Positions 34,806 through 44,026 are shown, counted from the stretch's first letter. The stretch is DNA of 64,000 bases from an uncultured Candidatus Melainabacteria bacterium (GCA_934754505.1 CAKVIE010000001.1:1-64000); one strand, 5' to 3'. The notes: a model not told the origin generated them from the letters alone. Numbers and translations: made by a program.

Positions 34806-36200
34806 CTATTTTTTTTGTAACATTTTATTTTCGGCTTTATAAACACAAGCTGTTACTGCGTCTGTAATTCTTGCTGCTTCTATGATTTCAATTTTGAAAT
34901 TGTTCTTTTCTTTTAAATTGCCTTTAGGAATTACGATTTTTTTGAAGCCTAATTTTTGAGCTTCTAAAATCCTTTTTTCAATATTTGTAACCTTGCGAAT
35001 TTCTCCCGATAAGCCTATTTCTCCGACAAATATTGTGTTTGAATCGGCAATGACGTTTCTAAAACACGTTATTATTGCAATTGCTATGCCTAAATCAGCT
35101 GCGGGTTCGTCAATTTCAATTCCGCCGGTGATATTTACATACACATCTGAGGTGTTGAATTTTAAGCCAATTCGCTTTTCGATTACGGCAAGAATTTGAA
35201 GTAATCGGTTGTAATCAATTCCGTTTGTAACTCTCCTCGGAGCAGGATATGCGGTTGTTCCGACAAGTGCTTGAATTTCCGCCGTTATAATTCGGCTGCC
35301 CTCGCTTGCCATAATGATTACGCTTCCGGGGGTAACAGTTTCACTTTTTTCCTTTAAAAATATTTCTCCGGGGTTTGTTATTTCGCATAAACCGTTTTCG
35401 TCCATGCTGAAAATGCCTATCTCGTTTGTGCTTCCGAAACGATTTTTTATTCCTCTTAAAATTCTGTATGTCTTGTATTTATCGCCCTCAAAGTGCAAAA
35501 CGACATCAACCATGTGTTCTAAAACTCTTGGCCCTGCTATCATTCCGTCTTTTGTAACATGCCCGATAATAAACGTTGTAATATTTTGGCTTTTAGCAAT
35601 ATCCGTAAAAACATTTGTGCATTCTCGAATTTGGGAAACACTTCCTGCACCGCTTGTGATTTGGGAGTCGAAAACTGCCTGAATACTATCGATTACGAGA
35701 AAATTAGGTTTTGTTTCTTTTATTTGTTCTTTAATATTTTGAAGTTCTGTTTGAGGTAAAACATAGATGTTGCCTGATTTTACGCCAAGTCTTTCAGCTC
35801 TTAATTTAACTTGGCTTGCTGATTCTTCGGCACAAACGTACAAAACTTTTTTTCCTGCTTCGGCAAAAGCATTTGCAGCTTGCAAAACGAGAGTTGATTT
35901 ACCTATTCCGGGGTCGCCTGCAATCAAAACTGTTGAGCCTGTTACTGCTCCGCCGCCCAAAACTCTGTCAAATTCTTCAAAACCTGTGTTAAATCTCACT
36001 GTTTCATCGATTGTTATTTCACTGATTGATGAAATCGGTTGTAAATCTTTTAACAAAACGTTTTTTTTATTATCATTTTGCGGAATTTCTTTTTCTTCCG
36101 TAAAACTTCCCCAAGATGAACATTCAGGGCATTTTCCGATGTATTTCGGCGTTTCATATCCGCAATTTTGACAAATCCATTTTGTTTTAATTTTAGCCAT
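34806..36200 (-). CDS. radA: DNA repair protein RadA
   Basis: 464-aa RecA-related branch-migration helicase. An N-terminal zinc finger (CQNCG...CPECSSW), Walker A GDPGIGKSTL, the RadA-specific KNRFG motif, and a C-terminal Lon-protease-like domain (ITGGIEIDEPAADLGIAIAI) are all present in normal order. Length is standard. GGGAG Shine-Dalgarno. The FliK-like gene is 23 bases upstream on the same strand, so the two may be co-transcribed. Confidence 0.96.
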   Translation of the reverse strand: MAKIKTKWICQNCGYETPKYIGKCPECSSWGSFTEEKEIPQNDNKKNVLLKDLQPISSISEITIDETVRFNTGFEEFDRVLGGGAVTGSTVLIAGDPGIGKSTLVLQAANAFAEAGKKVLYVCAEESASQVKLRAERLGVKSGNIYVLPQTELQNIKEQIKETKPNFLVIDSIQAVFDSQITSGAGSVSQIRECTNVFTDIAKSQNITTFIIGHVTKDGMIAGPRVLEHMVDVVLHFEGDKYKTYRILRGIKNRFGSTNEIGIFSMDENGLCEITNPGEIFLKEKSETVTPGSVIIMASEGSRIITAEIQALVGTTAYPAPRRVTNGIDYNRLLQILAVIEKRIGLKFNTSDVYVNITGGIEIDEPAADLGIAIAIITCFRNVIADSNTIFVGEIGLSGEIRKVTNIEKRILEAQKLGFKKIVIPKGNLKEKNNFKIEIIEAARITDAVTACVYKAENKMLQKK

Positions 36201-36223
36201 TTTTTTCTCCCGAAAAAATTATA

Positions 36224-37222
36224 TCATAACTTTTCTCGGCGAGAATCAAGAAGTGATTTGTTTTTATCAAGGCTTATTATGATTTTAACCGTTGCTTGAG
36301 CCATTAATATCAAAAACGGATTGATTTTGCTGCTTGTGTTTACGGTAACTTCTGTTTTTTTATCGGGATTTTTTTTAGCAAGATTTTCTTTTTTCTCAAA
36401 AACCATTGAGGTCTGAACGTTATACTCTTTGGCTTCTGCTTTTAATTCTTTTAAAACTTCATCTTTTGGAAATTTTTCACCTGCTGAAATGTTGAAATTT
36501 ACCGAGGATTTATCTTCTTTATAAATCAAAACATGTACGTTTCCGAAATTAACGGTCGAAATCATTACGGTTATACTGTCTTCGCCGCTTCCGCCTTCTT
36601 CTCCGCCGTCTTTTCCGCCTCTGATTTCAAGTGTGAAATTCTGTTCTCCAAGCGGCAGCCACGGCAAATATAACAACATCATATTCTTCAAAATTTGAAC
36701 TTGCGAAGTGTCTGCATTTGGGGTGCAGGCATTTAAAATCGCTATGATTTCACTCATTTGCGAACTTCTCGCAACTGCTCCCGATTGTGCATAATCAGCG
36801 GTAATGTTAAATAATTTTGCAAGTGCTTCTTTGCCGTTTTCGTGCATAAACAATTTTAATTGAGTCAAATTCGTTTGGGAGTTTAAAAGCAATTTCGCTA
36901 AATCAGCCTTGTTCATCGTTCCTTGAGCGGTTTTATCTGTCAACATCGCAAGAAAAGATTCCATATCTTTATTCATGTTTAACAAATCTTTCAACACAAG
37001 ACTAAGTTCCGCTCCCTGCATTTGCATTGACTGCATATTCGCAAAAAATTGATACAACGAACGGGCGGATTTTGTCACAAATTCCGTTGAATTTTGCTGC
37101 AAGCTCTGCAACACGCTGTTGCCCGCTCCAGTCATCGCATCTGCCTTTTCGGGTTGAATTCTTGCGTTTATAAATCGGGCATTCGGCATTTTATTCGGAT
37201 TAAAATTAACTTCACCGCTCAT
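36224..37222 (-). CDS. Hypothetical protein with possible FliK-like C-terminal domain
   Basis: 332 aa from the ATG at 37222. A longer reading from a TTG at 37267 is unlikely, because that TTG is part of the -35 box of a strong promoter. The N-terminal half is helical and Met/Gln/Leu-rich. Around residues 190-275, LPWLPLGEQNFTLEI...ISTVNFGNVHVLIYKEDKSSVNFNIS is reminiscent of the flagellar hook-length control (FliK) C-terminal fold, but weakly. No flagellar gene is in the window. The C-terminus is hydrophobic (PFLILMAQATVKIIISL). Confidence 0.6.
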   Translation of the reverse strand: MSGEVNFNPNKMPNARFINARIQPEKADAMTGAGNSVLQSLQQNSTEFVTKSARSLYQFFANMQSMQMQGAELSLVLKDLLNMNKDMESFLAMLTDKTAQGTMNKADLAKLLLNSQTNLTQLKLFMHENGKEALAKLFNITADYAQSGAVARSSQMSEIIAILNACTPNADTSQVQILKNMMLLYLPWLPLGEQNFTLEIRGGKDGGEEGGSGEDSITVMISTVNFGNVHVLIYKEDKSSVNFNISAGEKFPKDEVLKELKAEAKEYNVQTSMVFEKKENLAKKNPDKKTEVTVNTSSKINPFLILMAQATVKIIISLDKNKSLLDSRREKL

Positions 37223-37238
37223 ATTTGTACTCGGTTTT

Positions 37239-37267
37239 ATTATAATAATATTTTTCGCTTTTTCCAA
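37239..37267 (-). promoter_or_regulatory. Promoter TTGGAA-17-TATAAT
   Basis: Minus strand TTGGAA (37267-37262), 17 bases, TATAAT (37244-37239). The predicted leader before the ATG at 37222 is only about 10 nt (gagtacaaat). It decides the start codon of the FliK-like gene. Confidence 0.68.
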
Positions 37268-37380
37268 ATTTTTTATGGTTTTTCATTCAAAATAACTATA
37301 TGTCAAATTTGTAACAAAACTTAATTAAAAGCTAAATATATTTGCGTTTTTGCCGATAATATAAGTATAAGAGGTTGGTT

Positions 37381-37701
37381 ATGACGTTTGATTATTATTA
37401 CGTTAAAATGCAAACTGCACCTAAGACGCAGGCTGTTCAAAATAATGGCGGCGGGAATTCGGGTTACTCCGGACAGGAACGCCGAAAAAAAGAACGAGAA
37501 GAAGAACAATTTAAAGAAGATTTATTTAAATTGAACGACGACGAAGCAGCTGATTTATTGCATTTTAACCTCGATGAATGTTCTGTAAATCTTGATGAGG
37601 GAAAAGAAAAATTTTCCGCCTCAAAATGGCTTGGTAATATTGCTGAAAAGATTGCCGACAAAATCATCAAAAAGCCTAACAATCCGTTTCAAAACACGTA
37701 A
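37381..37701 (+). CDS. Small charged hypothetical protein
   Basis: 106 aa from the ATG at 37381, with GAGG 6 bases upstream. A Gly/Asn-rich linker (NNGGGNSGYSG) is followed by a highly charged helix (QERRKKEREEEQFKEDLFKL) and an amphipathic C-terminus (ASKWLGNIAEKIADKIIKK). No family recognised and no membrane segment. It is divergent from the FliK-like gene and convergent with marC. A role related to the FliK-like neighbour is possible only by position. Confidence 0.65.
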   Translation: MTFDYYYVKMQTAPKTQAVQNNGGGNSGYSGQERRKKEREEEQFKEDLFKLNDDEAADLLHFNLDECSVNLDEGKEKFSASKWLGNIAEKIADKIIKKPNNPFQNT

Positions 37702-37711
37702 CGGCTTAGGC

Positions 37712-38353
37712 TTACGCTAAATGAAAGGCTTCGCTTATTCCGTCGATGAAAAATTGGCAGGCAAGTGCGGTTAAAAGGATACCAAAAATTCTGGTTAAGA
37801 CGTTAATTCCGGAATGACCCAAAAATTTGGCAATTAATGTTGCATATTTGAATGCAAGCCAACACAAAAACATATTCAAAAACAAAGCCAAAATAATCAT
37901 AAATTGGTTTAATAATTGACCTTCATATTCTTTCATCAAAAGAATTAAAATTGTGATTGCTGCAGGACCTGCGAGAAGCGGTATTGCAAGCGGAAATACC
38001 GAAATATCATTTCTTCTTTCGTTTTCCTCTTTTTCTGCCTCGTTTGTTGATTTCATTTGCGGTTCAGGTTTTGCAACAACCATTTCTATCGACAATAAAA
38101 GCAACAAAATTCCGCCCGCTATTTTAAATGCAGGTAAAGAAAGCCCGAAGGATTTCAATATTGAATTCCCTGTCAATGAAAAAATTAAAAGTATTACAAA
38201 CGCCGTCAACGGGGCTTTGAATGCCATTTTCTTTTGAAAAGGTCTTGAATAATTTGCTGTTAAAGAGATAAATATTGGCAATGTTCCCAAAATATCTATT
38301 GTGAAAAATAATGCCCAAAAATTTACCAATAACGGTTTGAATATTTCAAACAT
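37712..38353 (-). CDS. MarC/NAAT-family inner-membrane protein
   Basis: 213-aa MarC-family protein with six hydrophobic segments in the usual 3+3 layout. The family wording TIDILGTLPIFISLTANYS, PAFKIAGGILLLLLSIEMV and FPLAIPLLAGPAAITILILL is present. A charged loop (EPQMKSTNEAEKEENERRND) splits the halves. GAGG Shine-Dalgarno. Transport function in this family is not firmly established. It lies downstream of leuA on the same strand. Confidence 0.9.
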   Translation of the reverse strand: MFEIFKPLLVNFWALFFTIDILGTLPIFISLTANYSRPFQKKMAFKAPLTAFVILLIFSLTGNSILKSFGLSLPAFKIAGGILLLLLSIEMVVAKPEPQMKSTNEAEKEENERRNDISVFPLAIPLLAGPAAITILILLMKEYEGQLLNQFMIILALFLNMFLCWLAFKYATLIAKFLGHSGINVLTRIFGILLTALACQFFIDGISEAFHLA

Positions 38354-38367
38354 AAAAGCCTCGTTTT

Positions 38368-38406
38368 ACACTTTCTCTAATCAATACTTTAGCATAGAGA
38401 AAATGT
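38368..38406 (-). other. Hairpin between leuA and marC
   Basis: Inverted repeat acactttctcta (38368-38379) / tagagaaaatgt (38395-38406), one mismatch, loop 15. It could be a processing or attenuating hairpin; no T run follows on the minus strand. Confidence 0.35.
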
Positions 38407-38419
38407 TTTTTTCAAATAC

Positions 38420-39940
38420 TTATTGTATCTTTGCAATAATATTTAATCCGTTGAAAATAGCTTTGACGTTTGCGTTTGCCGTACTTTCATCACGACCTCT
38501 TGCAATGACTGCTTTTCCGTTAGGAGCTTCGAGTTTTATGACAGTCATAGCTGTTGCACCTGAGCCTAAAATCTCCTCGTCCATTGCTTTTTGTTCATAG
38601 TGAAGTAATTTTTGTTCAAAGCCTGAAACTTTAAGTGCATTCAAGCAAGCGTCCATTGGTCCGTTGCCTTTGCCTTCTACAACAAAATCTTCGCCGTTGT
38701 GTGTAAAATGAAGTTTATAATCGTTTTCATTGATTTTTTGAAGCTCAAGAATATGGAAAGGTCCTTTAACATTGAATACTTCTTTGAAATAGATATCAAT
38801 AAGATTTCTTGTCGGAAGTTCGCCTGCTCTTTCCGCAGCTTCTTTTATTGTCGGAGTAATTCTTTCTGCCTCTTGAATTGTTATCGGATATCCTGCACGG
38901 CTGATGATTTCATAAACGGCTGTTTTGCCTGATTGGCTTGTTATTCCGAGTTTTTCATCATCTTTTCTTCCGATAAGCGACGGGTGAATTGCTCTGTATG
39001 CACCTTTTTCCATATCTTTTGTTTTTACGGCTCCGTCTTGGTGAATTCCGCTTCTGTGTGCAAGTGCTTCAGGGCCGATTAACGGTGCTTTTTCGTAAAT
39101 AGAAACTTTTGACATATCTGAAACAATCAATGCTGTTTCATAAATTTTGCTTAAATCAACGGGTACATCAACACCTGAATTGTGTAATGCTACTGCAACT
39201 TCGTAGAAGTTTGTATTACCTGCTCTTTCACCGAGTCCGTTTAATGCACATTCAAGTTGAACTGCTCCTGCAAAATAGCTTTCAACCGTTGCGGCTGTTG
39301 CCATTCCGAGGTCATTGTGACAGTGAACCGAAATGTTGATGTCTTTCGGAAGTGCATTGTAAACTTTTTCAACTAACTCTACAAATGTTTTTACTCTTGT
39401 TCTTTCAACGGTATTAGGCAGATTGATTGTTGTTGCACCTGCTTTTACAACTTTTTTAAAGCTGTCTATAACGAAATCGATATTTTCTTCGCAATCTCCG
39501 AAGTGTTCTGCTGAAAATTCAATGTCGGCGTGTTTCCCGAGTTTTGATTTTGCAAATTTTACTGCCTCTATTGCTGTTTTTTGAACTTCTTCGGGGCGTT
39601 TATTCAAAACATATTTCATATTGAACGGACTCATTGCGATAAAAGTGTGCAATCTGGGCTTTTTAGCAGGTTGAATTGCTTCGACTGCTCTTATGATATC
39701 GTGTTCTACTGCTCTTGCAAGTCCGCTTATAGTCACGTTTTCGGGTGCAATTTCTGCAAGACGGCGGCAAGTTTCAAAATCCATTTCTGACGATGCAGGA
39801 AAACCTGCTTCTACTGCCGGAATTTTTAAATCCATTAATAAGTTAAAAATATATTCCTTTTCTTTAATATTCCAAGGTCTTTTCAACGATTGGTTTCCGT
39901 CACGCAATGTTATATCATAAAAAAACGGTTGTCTTGCCAT
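38420..39940 (-). CDS. leuA: 2-isopropylmalate synthase
   Basis: 506-aa enzyme joining acetyl-CoA and 2-oxoisovalerate. The catalytic start is DITLRDGNQSLKRP, with the divalent-metal site VHCHNDLGMATA. ALNGLGERAGNTNFYEV follows, then HRSGIHQDGAVK in the linker. The C-terminal allosteric LeuA_dimer domain (about 390-506) includes GSGATAMTVIKLEAPNG. The RDGNQSL wording is more usual in class 2 enzymes than in the RDGEQ class 1 type. GGGG Shine-Dalgarno. leuB and leuD are 26 kb away. Confidence 0.93.
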   Translation of the reverse strand: MARQPFFYDITLRDGNQSLKRPWNIKEKEYIFNLLMDLKIPAVEAGFPASSEMDFETCRRLAEIAPENVTISGLARAVEHDIIRAVEAIQPAKKPRLHTFIAMSPFNMKYVLNKRPEEVQKTAIEAVKFAKSKLGKHADIEFSAEHFGDCEENIDFVIDSFKKVVKAGATTINLPNTVERTRVKTFVELVEKVYNALPKDINISVHCHNDLGMATAATVESYFAGAVQLECALNGLGERAGNTNFYEVAVALHNSGVDVPVDLSKIYETALIVSDMSKVSIYEKAPLIGPEALAHRSGIHQDGAVKTKDMEKGAYRAIHPSLIGRKDDEKLGITSQSGKTAVYEIISRAGYPITIQEAERITPTIKEAAERAGELPTRNLIDIYFKEVFNVKGPFHILELQKINENDYKLHFTHNGEDFVVEGKGNGPMDACLNALKVSGFEQKLLHYEQKAMDEEILGSGATAMTVIKLEAPNGKAVIARGRDESTANANVKAIFNGLNIIAKIQ

Positions 39941-40022
39941 ACTTACCCCCTAAGTCCGTGATTGAGTTAATTATAATTTTATTATACAATGGATATGTTG
40001 AAAATCAAAACGGGCGTGAAGA

Positions 40023-40982
40023 ATGGCAAATGCATTAAAAACAGATATTTCTCATATTGTACTTGCTTTATGTACTTTTAAACGACCGATAATTTTTGAA
40101 AAATGCCTTGAGAGTATTGCGGCTCTTAAATTACCTGAAAATATTAAAACGGAATTGCTCATAATCGACAATGACAACGAGGCTTCTGCCGAAAATTCAG
40201 TAAATTCTTTCAGGCAAAAAATCAACATGCCCGTCAATTATTTTGTGGAAGAAAAAAGAGGGCTTTCAAACGCAAGAAACAGGCTTATAACAGAGGCTGT
40301 AAATCTTGGTGCAACTCACATTGCGATGTTTGATGATGATATTTTGCTTCCCGAAAATTGGCTTGAAAATTATGTTGATTATTACAACAAAAATCCCGAG
40401 GCTGTTATTGTCACGGCTGCATCGTATTCAAAATTTATGAAAAAACCTCCAAAATACATTGAAAAAAATGATTTGTTTAAATGTTCAACAACTAAAAAAA
40501 CAGGCTCGATTAGAACTTCTGCGGCTTCTGGAAATGTATTTTTCCCCGTAACGCTCATAAAGGATTTAGGGTTGAATTTTAATAGTGAGTACGTTTTTAT
40601 GGGTGGTGAGGACGGACGATTTTTTGAAACAGCTTCCAAACAAGGGGCAACAATCGTTTGGTGCAATGATTGCTTTAATTTTGAACTTAACGGCAATGAC
40701 AAAATCAATATCGAATGGATTTTGAAAAGAAGTTTTTATAACGGATATTCCGCTGCTCAAAATCGTGTAAAACAACAAAAAAGCAATTTTTCTAAAAATA
40801 TTTATATATTAAGACAATGTTGTTCGTTTTTGGCAAACTGTCTTATCGTTCCGTTTTCAATAGTTTTGGGAATGACTGCTTTAGTTAATATGGCAGGATT
40901 TGCCGCAAAATCTTTTGGCAGACTTCAAGGTGCAATTAATACAAAACCTTTGAATTATTATGAAAAAATATATGGAGAATAA
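40023..40982 (+). CDS. Family 2 glycosyltransferase with C-terminal membrane helix
   Basis: 319 aa. GT-A core: IVLALCTFKRPIIFEKCLES...LLIIDNDNE, EKRGLSNARNRLI and the DXD motif MFDDDILLPENW. FMGGEDGRFFETA carries the catalytic acid region. Two hydrophobic stretches near the C-terminus (SFLANCLIVPFSIVLGMTALVN) probably anchor it to the membrane. The next gene, a radical SAM protein, starts 1 base after its stop, so the two are co-expressed. Acceptor unknown. Confidence 0.88.
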   Translation: MANALKTDISHIVLALCTFKRPIIFEKCLESIAALKLPENIKTELLIIDNDNEASAENSVNSFRQKINMPVNYFVEEKRGLSNARNRLITEAVNLGATHIAMFDDDILLPENWLENYVDYYNKNPEAVIVTAASYSKFMKKPPKYIEKNDLFKCSTTKKTGSIRTSAASGNVFFPVTLIKDLGLNFNSEYVFMGGEDGRFFETASKQGATIVWCNDCFNFELNGNDKINIEWILKRSFYNGYSAAQNRVKQQKSNFSKNIYILRQCCSFLANCLIVPFSIVLGMTALVNMAGFAAKSFGRLQGAINTKPLNYYEKIYGE

Positions 40983-40983
40983 A

Positions 40984-41967
40984 ATGGCTCATTATAAAAG
41001 TTGTCACCTTTTAGAACACGGAATATATTTTTATTATGACAGCATTCAGGTCTGCTGTTTTTTGACAGGTAGTGTCGGAACTCCTTTTTGGCTTAAAAAA
41101 AATTATAACGGCGAAAAAATCGATTGGGACGCACTTTGTGACCAATTAAGAGAAATTCGTGAAAAAAATAAGCAAGGTATTCATGACCCCCATTGCGAGG
41201 GCTGTTTTAATCTCGTTGACGGCGATTGGGACGAGGATGAGTATTTCTCGAATTTTTATATCTCAAATTGGACAAGATGTAACTGTAATTGTTCATATTG
41301 CTATACAGAGGAAAATAAAAAATTCTTTAATACCCGTAAGTCCTATAAAGTTTTGCCGATTTTGCACGAAATGCTTGAACGAAAACTCCTAAGATTTAAC
41401 GGTTATCTTGCATACGGCGGCGGCGAGCCGGCTTGTCTTGACGAGTTTGACGATATTACTCATCTCTTTTTGGATAATAATGTCAGAAGTATTGTTACGA
41501 ATACTTCAGGCATAAAACCCGTAAAATCAATACTTGAAGGTATTCCAACAGGCAGACTTGATGTTACGGTTTCCGTTGATGCGTCAAATCGTGAAACATA
41601 CAAAAAAATTAAGCAAATTGATGCTTATGACAAAGTTATGGAAACTTTGAAACTTTATGCTGCCGCTCAAACGGAAAATAAAACACTCGTCCGCTCAAAA
41701 TATATTATTATTCCTGAAGTTAATGATGATATTTTTGAAATTGAACGTTGGCTTGAACAATCCGTTGATATAGGTTTGAAGCAGGTTTGTATTGATATTG
41801 AGGGCAGATGGTATCTTCCCAGAAAAAATAATGTACCTAAAAATATTGCCGATTTGATTGCTTTTGTTGAAAAAAGAACTAAAGACCTCGGTTTGGGCTT
41901 GTTCTATTACAGCTATGCCGACCAATTCCGCCACGATAGAGATTCTAAAAAACAACAAGAGGCTTAG
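40984..41967 (+). CDS. Radical SAM protein with N-terminal cysteine-rich domain
   Basis: 327 aa from the ATG at 40984 (GGAG Shine-Dalgarno inside the upstream gene); an upstream ATG at 40960 would overlap that gene. The radical SAM motif is C99, C103, C106 (RCNCNCSYCY), preceded by an unusual Cys-rich segment (C7, C24, C25, C71, C74). Barrel motifs are YGGGEPACLDEF, NTSGI, TVSVDASNRETY and ICIDIEGRW-like strands. It is paired with a glycosyltransferase, so a sugar or surface-polymer modification is possible. Compare the protein at 30957-31982, which has the same order. Confidence 0.85.
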   Translation: MAHYKSCHLLEHGIYFYYDSIQVCCFLTGSVGTPFWLKKNYNGEKIDWDALCDQLREIREKNKQGIHDPHCEGCFNLVDGDWDEDEYFSNFYISNWTRCNCNCSYCYTEENKKFFNTRKSYKVLPILHEMLERKLLRFNGYLAYGGGEPACLDEFDDITHLFLDNNVRSIVTNTSGIKPVKSILEGIPTGRLDVTVSVDASNRETYKKIKQIDAYDKVMETLKLYAAAQTENKTLVRSKYIIIPEVNDDIFEIERWLEQSVDIGLKQVCIDIEGRWYLPRKNNVPKNIADLIAFVEKRTKDLGLGLFYYSYADQFRHDRDSKKQQEA

Positions 41968-42004
41968 TTTTTATCAAATTCAATTTTATAATTTGATTTT
42001 TTTC

Positions 42005-42041
42005 ATAAAAAAACCGACTACTTTTGGTAATCGGTTTTTTG
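42005..42041. terminator. Bidirectional terminator
   Basis: Stem aaaccgact / aatcggttt with A and T runs on both sides, between the convergent radical SAM and RpaB-like genes. Confidence 0.82.
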
Positions 42042-42057
42042 TTTATTTTGATTTTGT

Positions 42058-42813
42058 TTATGCAATTCTTTGGAACATGTAACCAATTCCACGAGCTGTC
42101 AAAATGAGTTCGGGGTTTGCAGGATCTGTTTCTAATTTAGAACGTAATCTTGAAATGTGAACATCAACAACTCTTGTGTCAATTCTGTGATCCGGCGGAT
42201 AAGCCCAAACATGCTGCAAGATTTCGTTTCTTGAATATGCTTGTCCCGAGTTGTTTACCAATAATTCTAACAAGCTGAATTCCATGCCCGTAAGTCTGAT
42301 TCTTTCATTTTTACGGAATACTTGACGTCTTGCTGTATCAATTTTGATATTACCTGTTGTAATAACATTTTTAGCAACTTTTCCTGTCGGAATAACAGCT
42401 TCTTTGTTGTTAGTTCTTCTTAATACGGCTTTAACTCTTGCTTCAAGTTCTTTCGGGCTGAAAGGTTTAATTACATAATCATCTGCACCGAGTTCCAAAC
42501 CTGTAATTCTTTCTGAAACATCACCGAGTGCTGTTAAAATAATTATCGGAACATCTGACGTTCTTCTGACTTCTCTGACAACCCCGTAACCGTCAATTTT
42601 CGGCATCATTACGTCTAAAACGATTAAATCAGGATTGTTCTTGTTGAATGAAGCAATCGCTTCTTCTCCGTCTGCTGCTGTGATTATGTCATAGCCTATC
42701 ATCTTTAATCTTGTTTCCAAAATTCTTCTGATACTTGCTTCATCATCTACTACGAGAATTCTTTGTCTTGAATCTTGTTGATCCTGAATTTCTGCATTAT
42801 CTTTTTCAGTCAT
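42058..42813 (-). CDS. rpaB: OmpR-type response regulator, RpaB-like
   Basis: 251 aa. The receiver (about 18-135) reads ILVVDDEASIRRILETRLKMIGYD, IVLDVMMPKIDGYG with phospho-acceptor D67, ILTALGD and ADDYVIKPFSPKELEARV. A winged-helix OmpR domain follows (about 150-250) with RLTGMEFSLLELLV, DTRVVDVHISRLRSKLE and NPELILTARGIGYMFQRI. From memory this wording is close to cyanobacterial RpaB along nearly the whole length, much closer than to generic OmpR/PhoB proteins. An AGAAGG Shine-Dalgarno is present. In cyanobacteria RpaB is phosphorylated by NblS; an NblS-like kinase is encoded at 58628-60385. Confidence 0.88.
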   Translation of the reverse strand: MTEKDNAEIQDQQDSRQRILVVDDEASIRRILETRLKMIGYDIITAADGEEAIASFNKNNPDLIVLDVMMPKIDGYGVVREVRRTSDVPIIILTALGDVSERITGLELGADDYVIKPFSPKELEARVKAVLRRTNNKEAVIPTGKVAKNVITTGNIKIDTARRQVFRKNERIRLTGMEFSLLELLVNNSGQAYSRNEILQHVWAYPPDHRIDTRVVDVHISRLRSKLETDPANPELILTARGIGYMFQRIA

Positions 42814-43014
42814 TTTTATGCCTTCTGTTTAATCATGCTTCTTTTAAATATTTTATTATTATTACAAAATATTTCTTTTGTGAATTTATATTAAACCAAA
42901 AATGATTTCTTTACAAGTAAAATTTTTATAAATATTTTTACTTTTTTCATTGATTTAATATTATTTTTATTTATTATTAATTTATTGACAATTTATATCG
43001 GTTTTTTTTATGAA

Positions 43015-43968
43015 ATGAAAAATTTTTTACTGAATAATACCAACAAAAGCGAAACTTTTGCTTATATCTCTTTAATTATAGCCACTGTCCTTTACGGTAC
43101 GACACTGACCGCAATGAAAGTTTGTCTTAATTACTATTCTGAAGTCGAGATGATTTCGCTTCGTATGATTATTTCTACAATCCTTTTTTTACCTTTCTTT
43201 TTAACGGTTTACAAGGATTTAAAAATTGATAAAATTGATTATAAATTTATTTTTTTGATGACTATTTGTGAGCCATGCCTTTATTTTCTTTTTGAAACGC
43301 ATGCTCTCAGATTTACGACTTCGGGGCAAGCAGGTGTTGTAAGCTCAATGGAGCCTATTTTAATTATTCTTTTCGCAAAATTTATTTTAAAAGAACATTT
43401 GCCGAAAATTGCTTATGTGGGTGTTTTTCTTGGCATTATCGGTTCGGTAATTTTGAGTATCGGCTCTGATGTTAACGAACTTGCACCAAATCCCGTATTA
43501 GGCAATTCTCTTGAATTTTGTGCCGAAATATTGACAGTTACGAGTATTATTACAACTAAATACTTAATGGATAAATACCCGCCGTTTTTACTTGCAGGAG
43601 TGCAGGTAATATTGGGTGGTGTGTTCTTTATGATATTGAATGCTGTTCAGGGCGGGAGTTTTGTTCCTGTATTAAATGAAAGCTTTTTCATTTTGATTTA
43701 TTTAGGTGTTTTGACGGTTGTATCTTATGCCCTTTACAACTACGGTATATGTACGCTTTCTGCAAGTAAAGCTTCTCCGTTTTTATATTTGCTCCCGATT
43801 TCATCAATTTTCTTCGGCTGTTTCTTCCTCGGAGAATCATTTAATTCTGTACAAATGCTTGCATGCTTATTGATTTTTATCGGTATCTATATAAGTCAGA
43901 TTAAAGATAAGAGAAAATTTGTTAAATTAAGACAATTTTTACGTCCGATTATTTCAAAGAAAAAATAA
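43015..43968 (+). CDS. EamA/DMT-family transporter
   Basis: 317 aa with ten hydrophobic helices in two EamA repeats (about 12-145 and 165-305). Family wording: TLTAMKVCLNYYSEVEMISLRMI, LYFLFETHALRFTTSGQAGVVSSMEPILIILFA, and in repeat two LLPISSIFFGCFFLGES. I chose the ATG at 43015; a TTG at 42985 is in frame but lies in a TTGACA hexamer. No strong Shine-Dalgarno is present. Substrate unknown (metabolite or amino-acid export is usual). Confidence 0.85.
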   Translation: MKNFLLNNTNKSETFAYISLIIATVLYGTTLTAMKVCLNYYSEVEMISLRMIISTILFLPFFLTVYKDLKIDKIDYKFIFLMTICEPCLYFLFETHALRFTTSGQAGVVSSMEPILIILFAKFILKEHLPKIAYVGVFLGIIGSVILSIGSDVNELAPNPVLGNSLEFCAEILTVTSIITTKYLMDKYPPFLLAGVQVILGGVFFMILNAVQGGSFVPVLNESFFILIYLGVLTVVSYALYNYGICTLSASKASPFLYLLPISSIFFGCFFLGESFNSVQMLACLLIFIGIYISQIKDKRKFVKLRQFLRPIISKKK

Positions 43969-43974
43969 CTTAAA

Positions 43975-44010
43975 ATAAAAAAGACGGATATTTAATCCGC
44001 CTTTTTTGTT
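43975..44010. terminator. Bidirectional terminator
   Basis: Stem gacggat / atccgcc with flanking A and T runs, between the convergent EamA and beta-solenoid genes. Confidence 0.82.
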
Positions 44011-44026
44011 TTATCTTTTATTCTGA

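Noticed and set aside
37223..37267. N-terminal extension of the FliK-like protein from TTG
   Set aside because: The TTG is the first three bases of a TTGGAA-17-TATAAT promoter, so it would not be transcribed.
42985..43014. TTG start and upstream extension of the EamA transporter
   Set aside because: The TTG belongs to a TTGACA hexamer, there is no Shine-Dalgarno, and the ATG at 43015 gives a normal EamA N-terminus.
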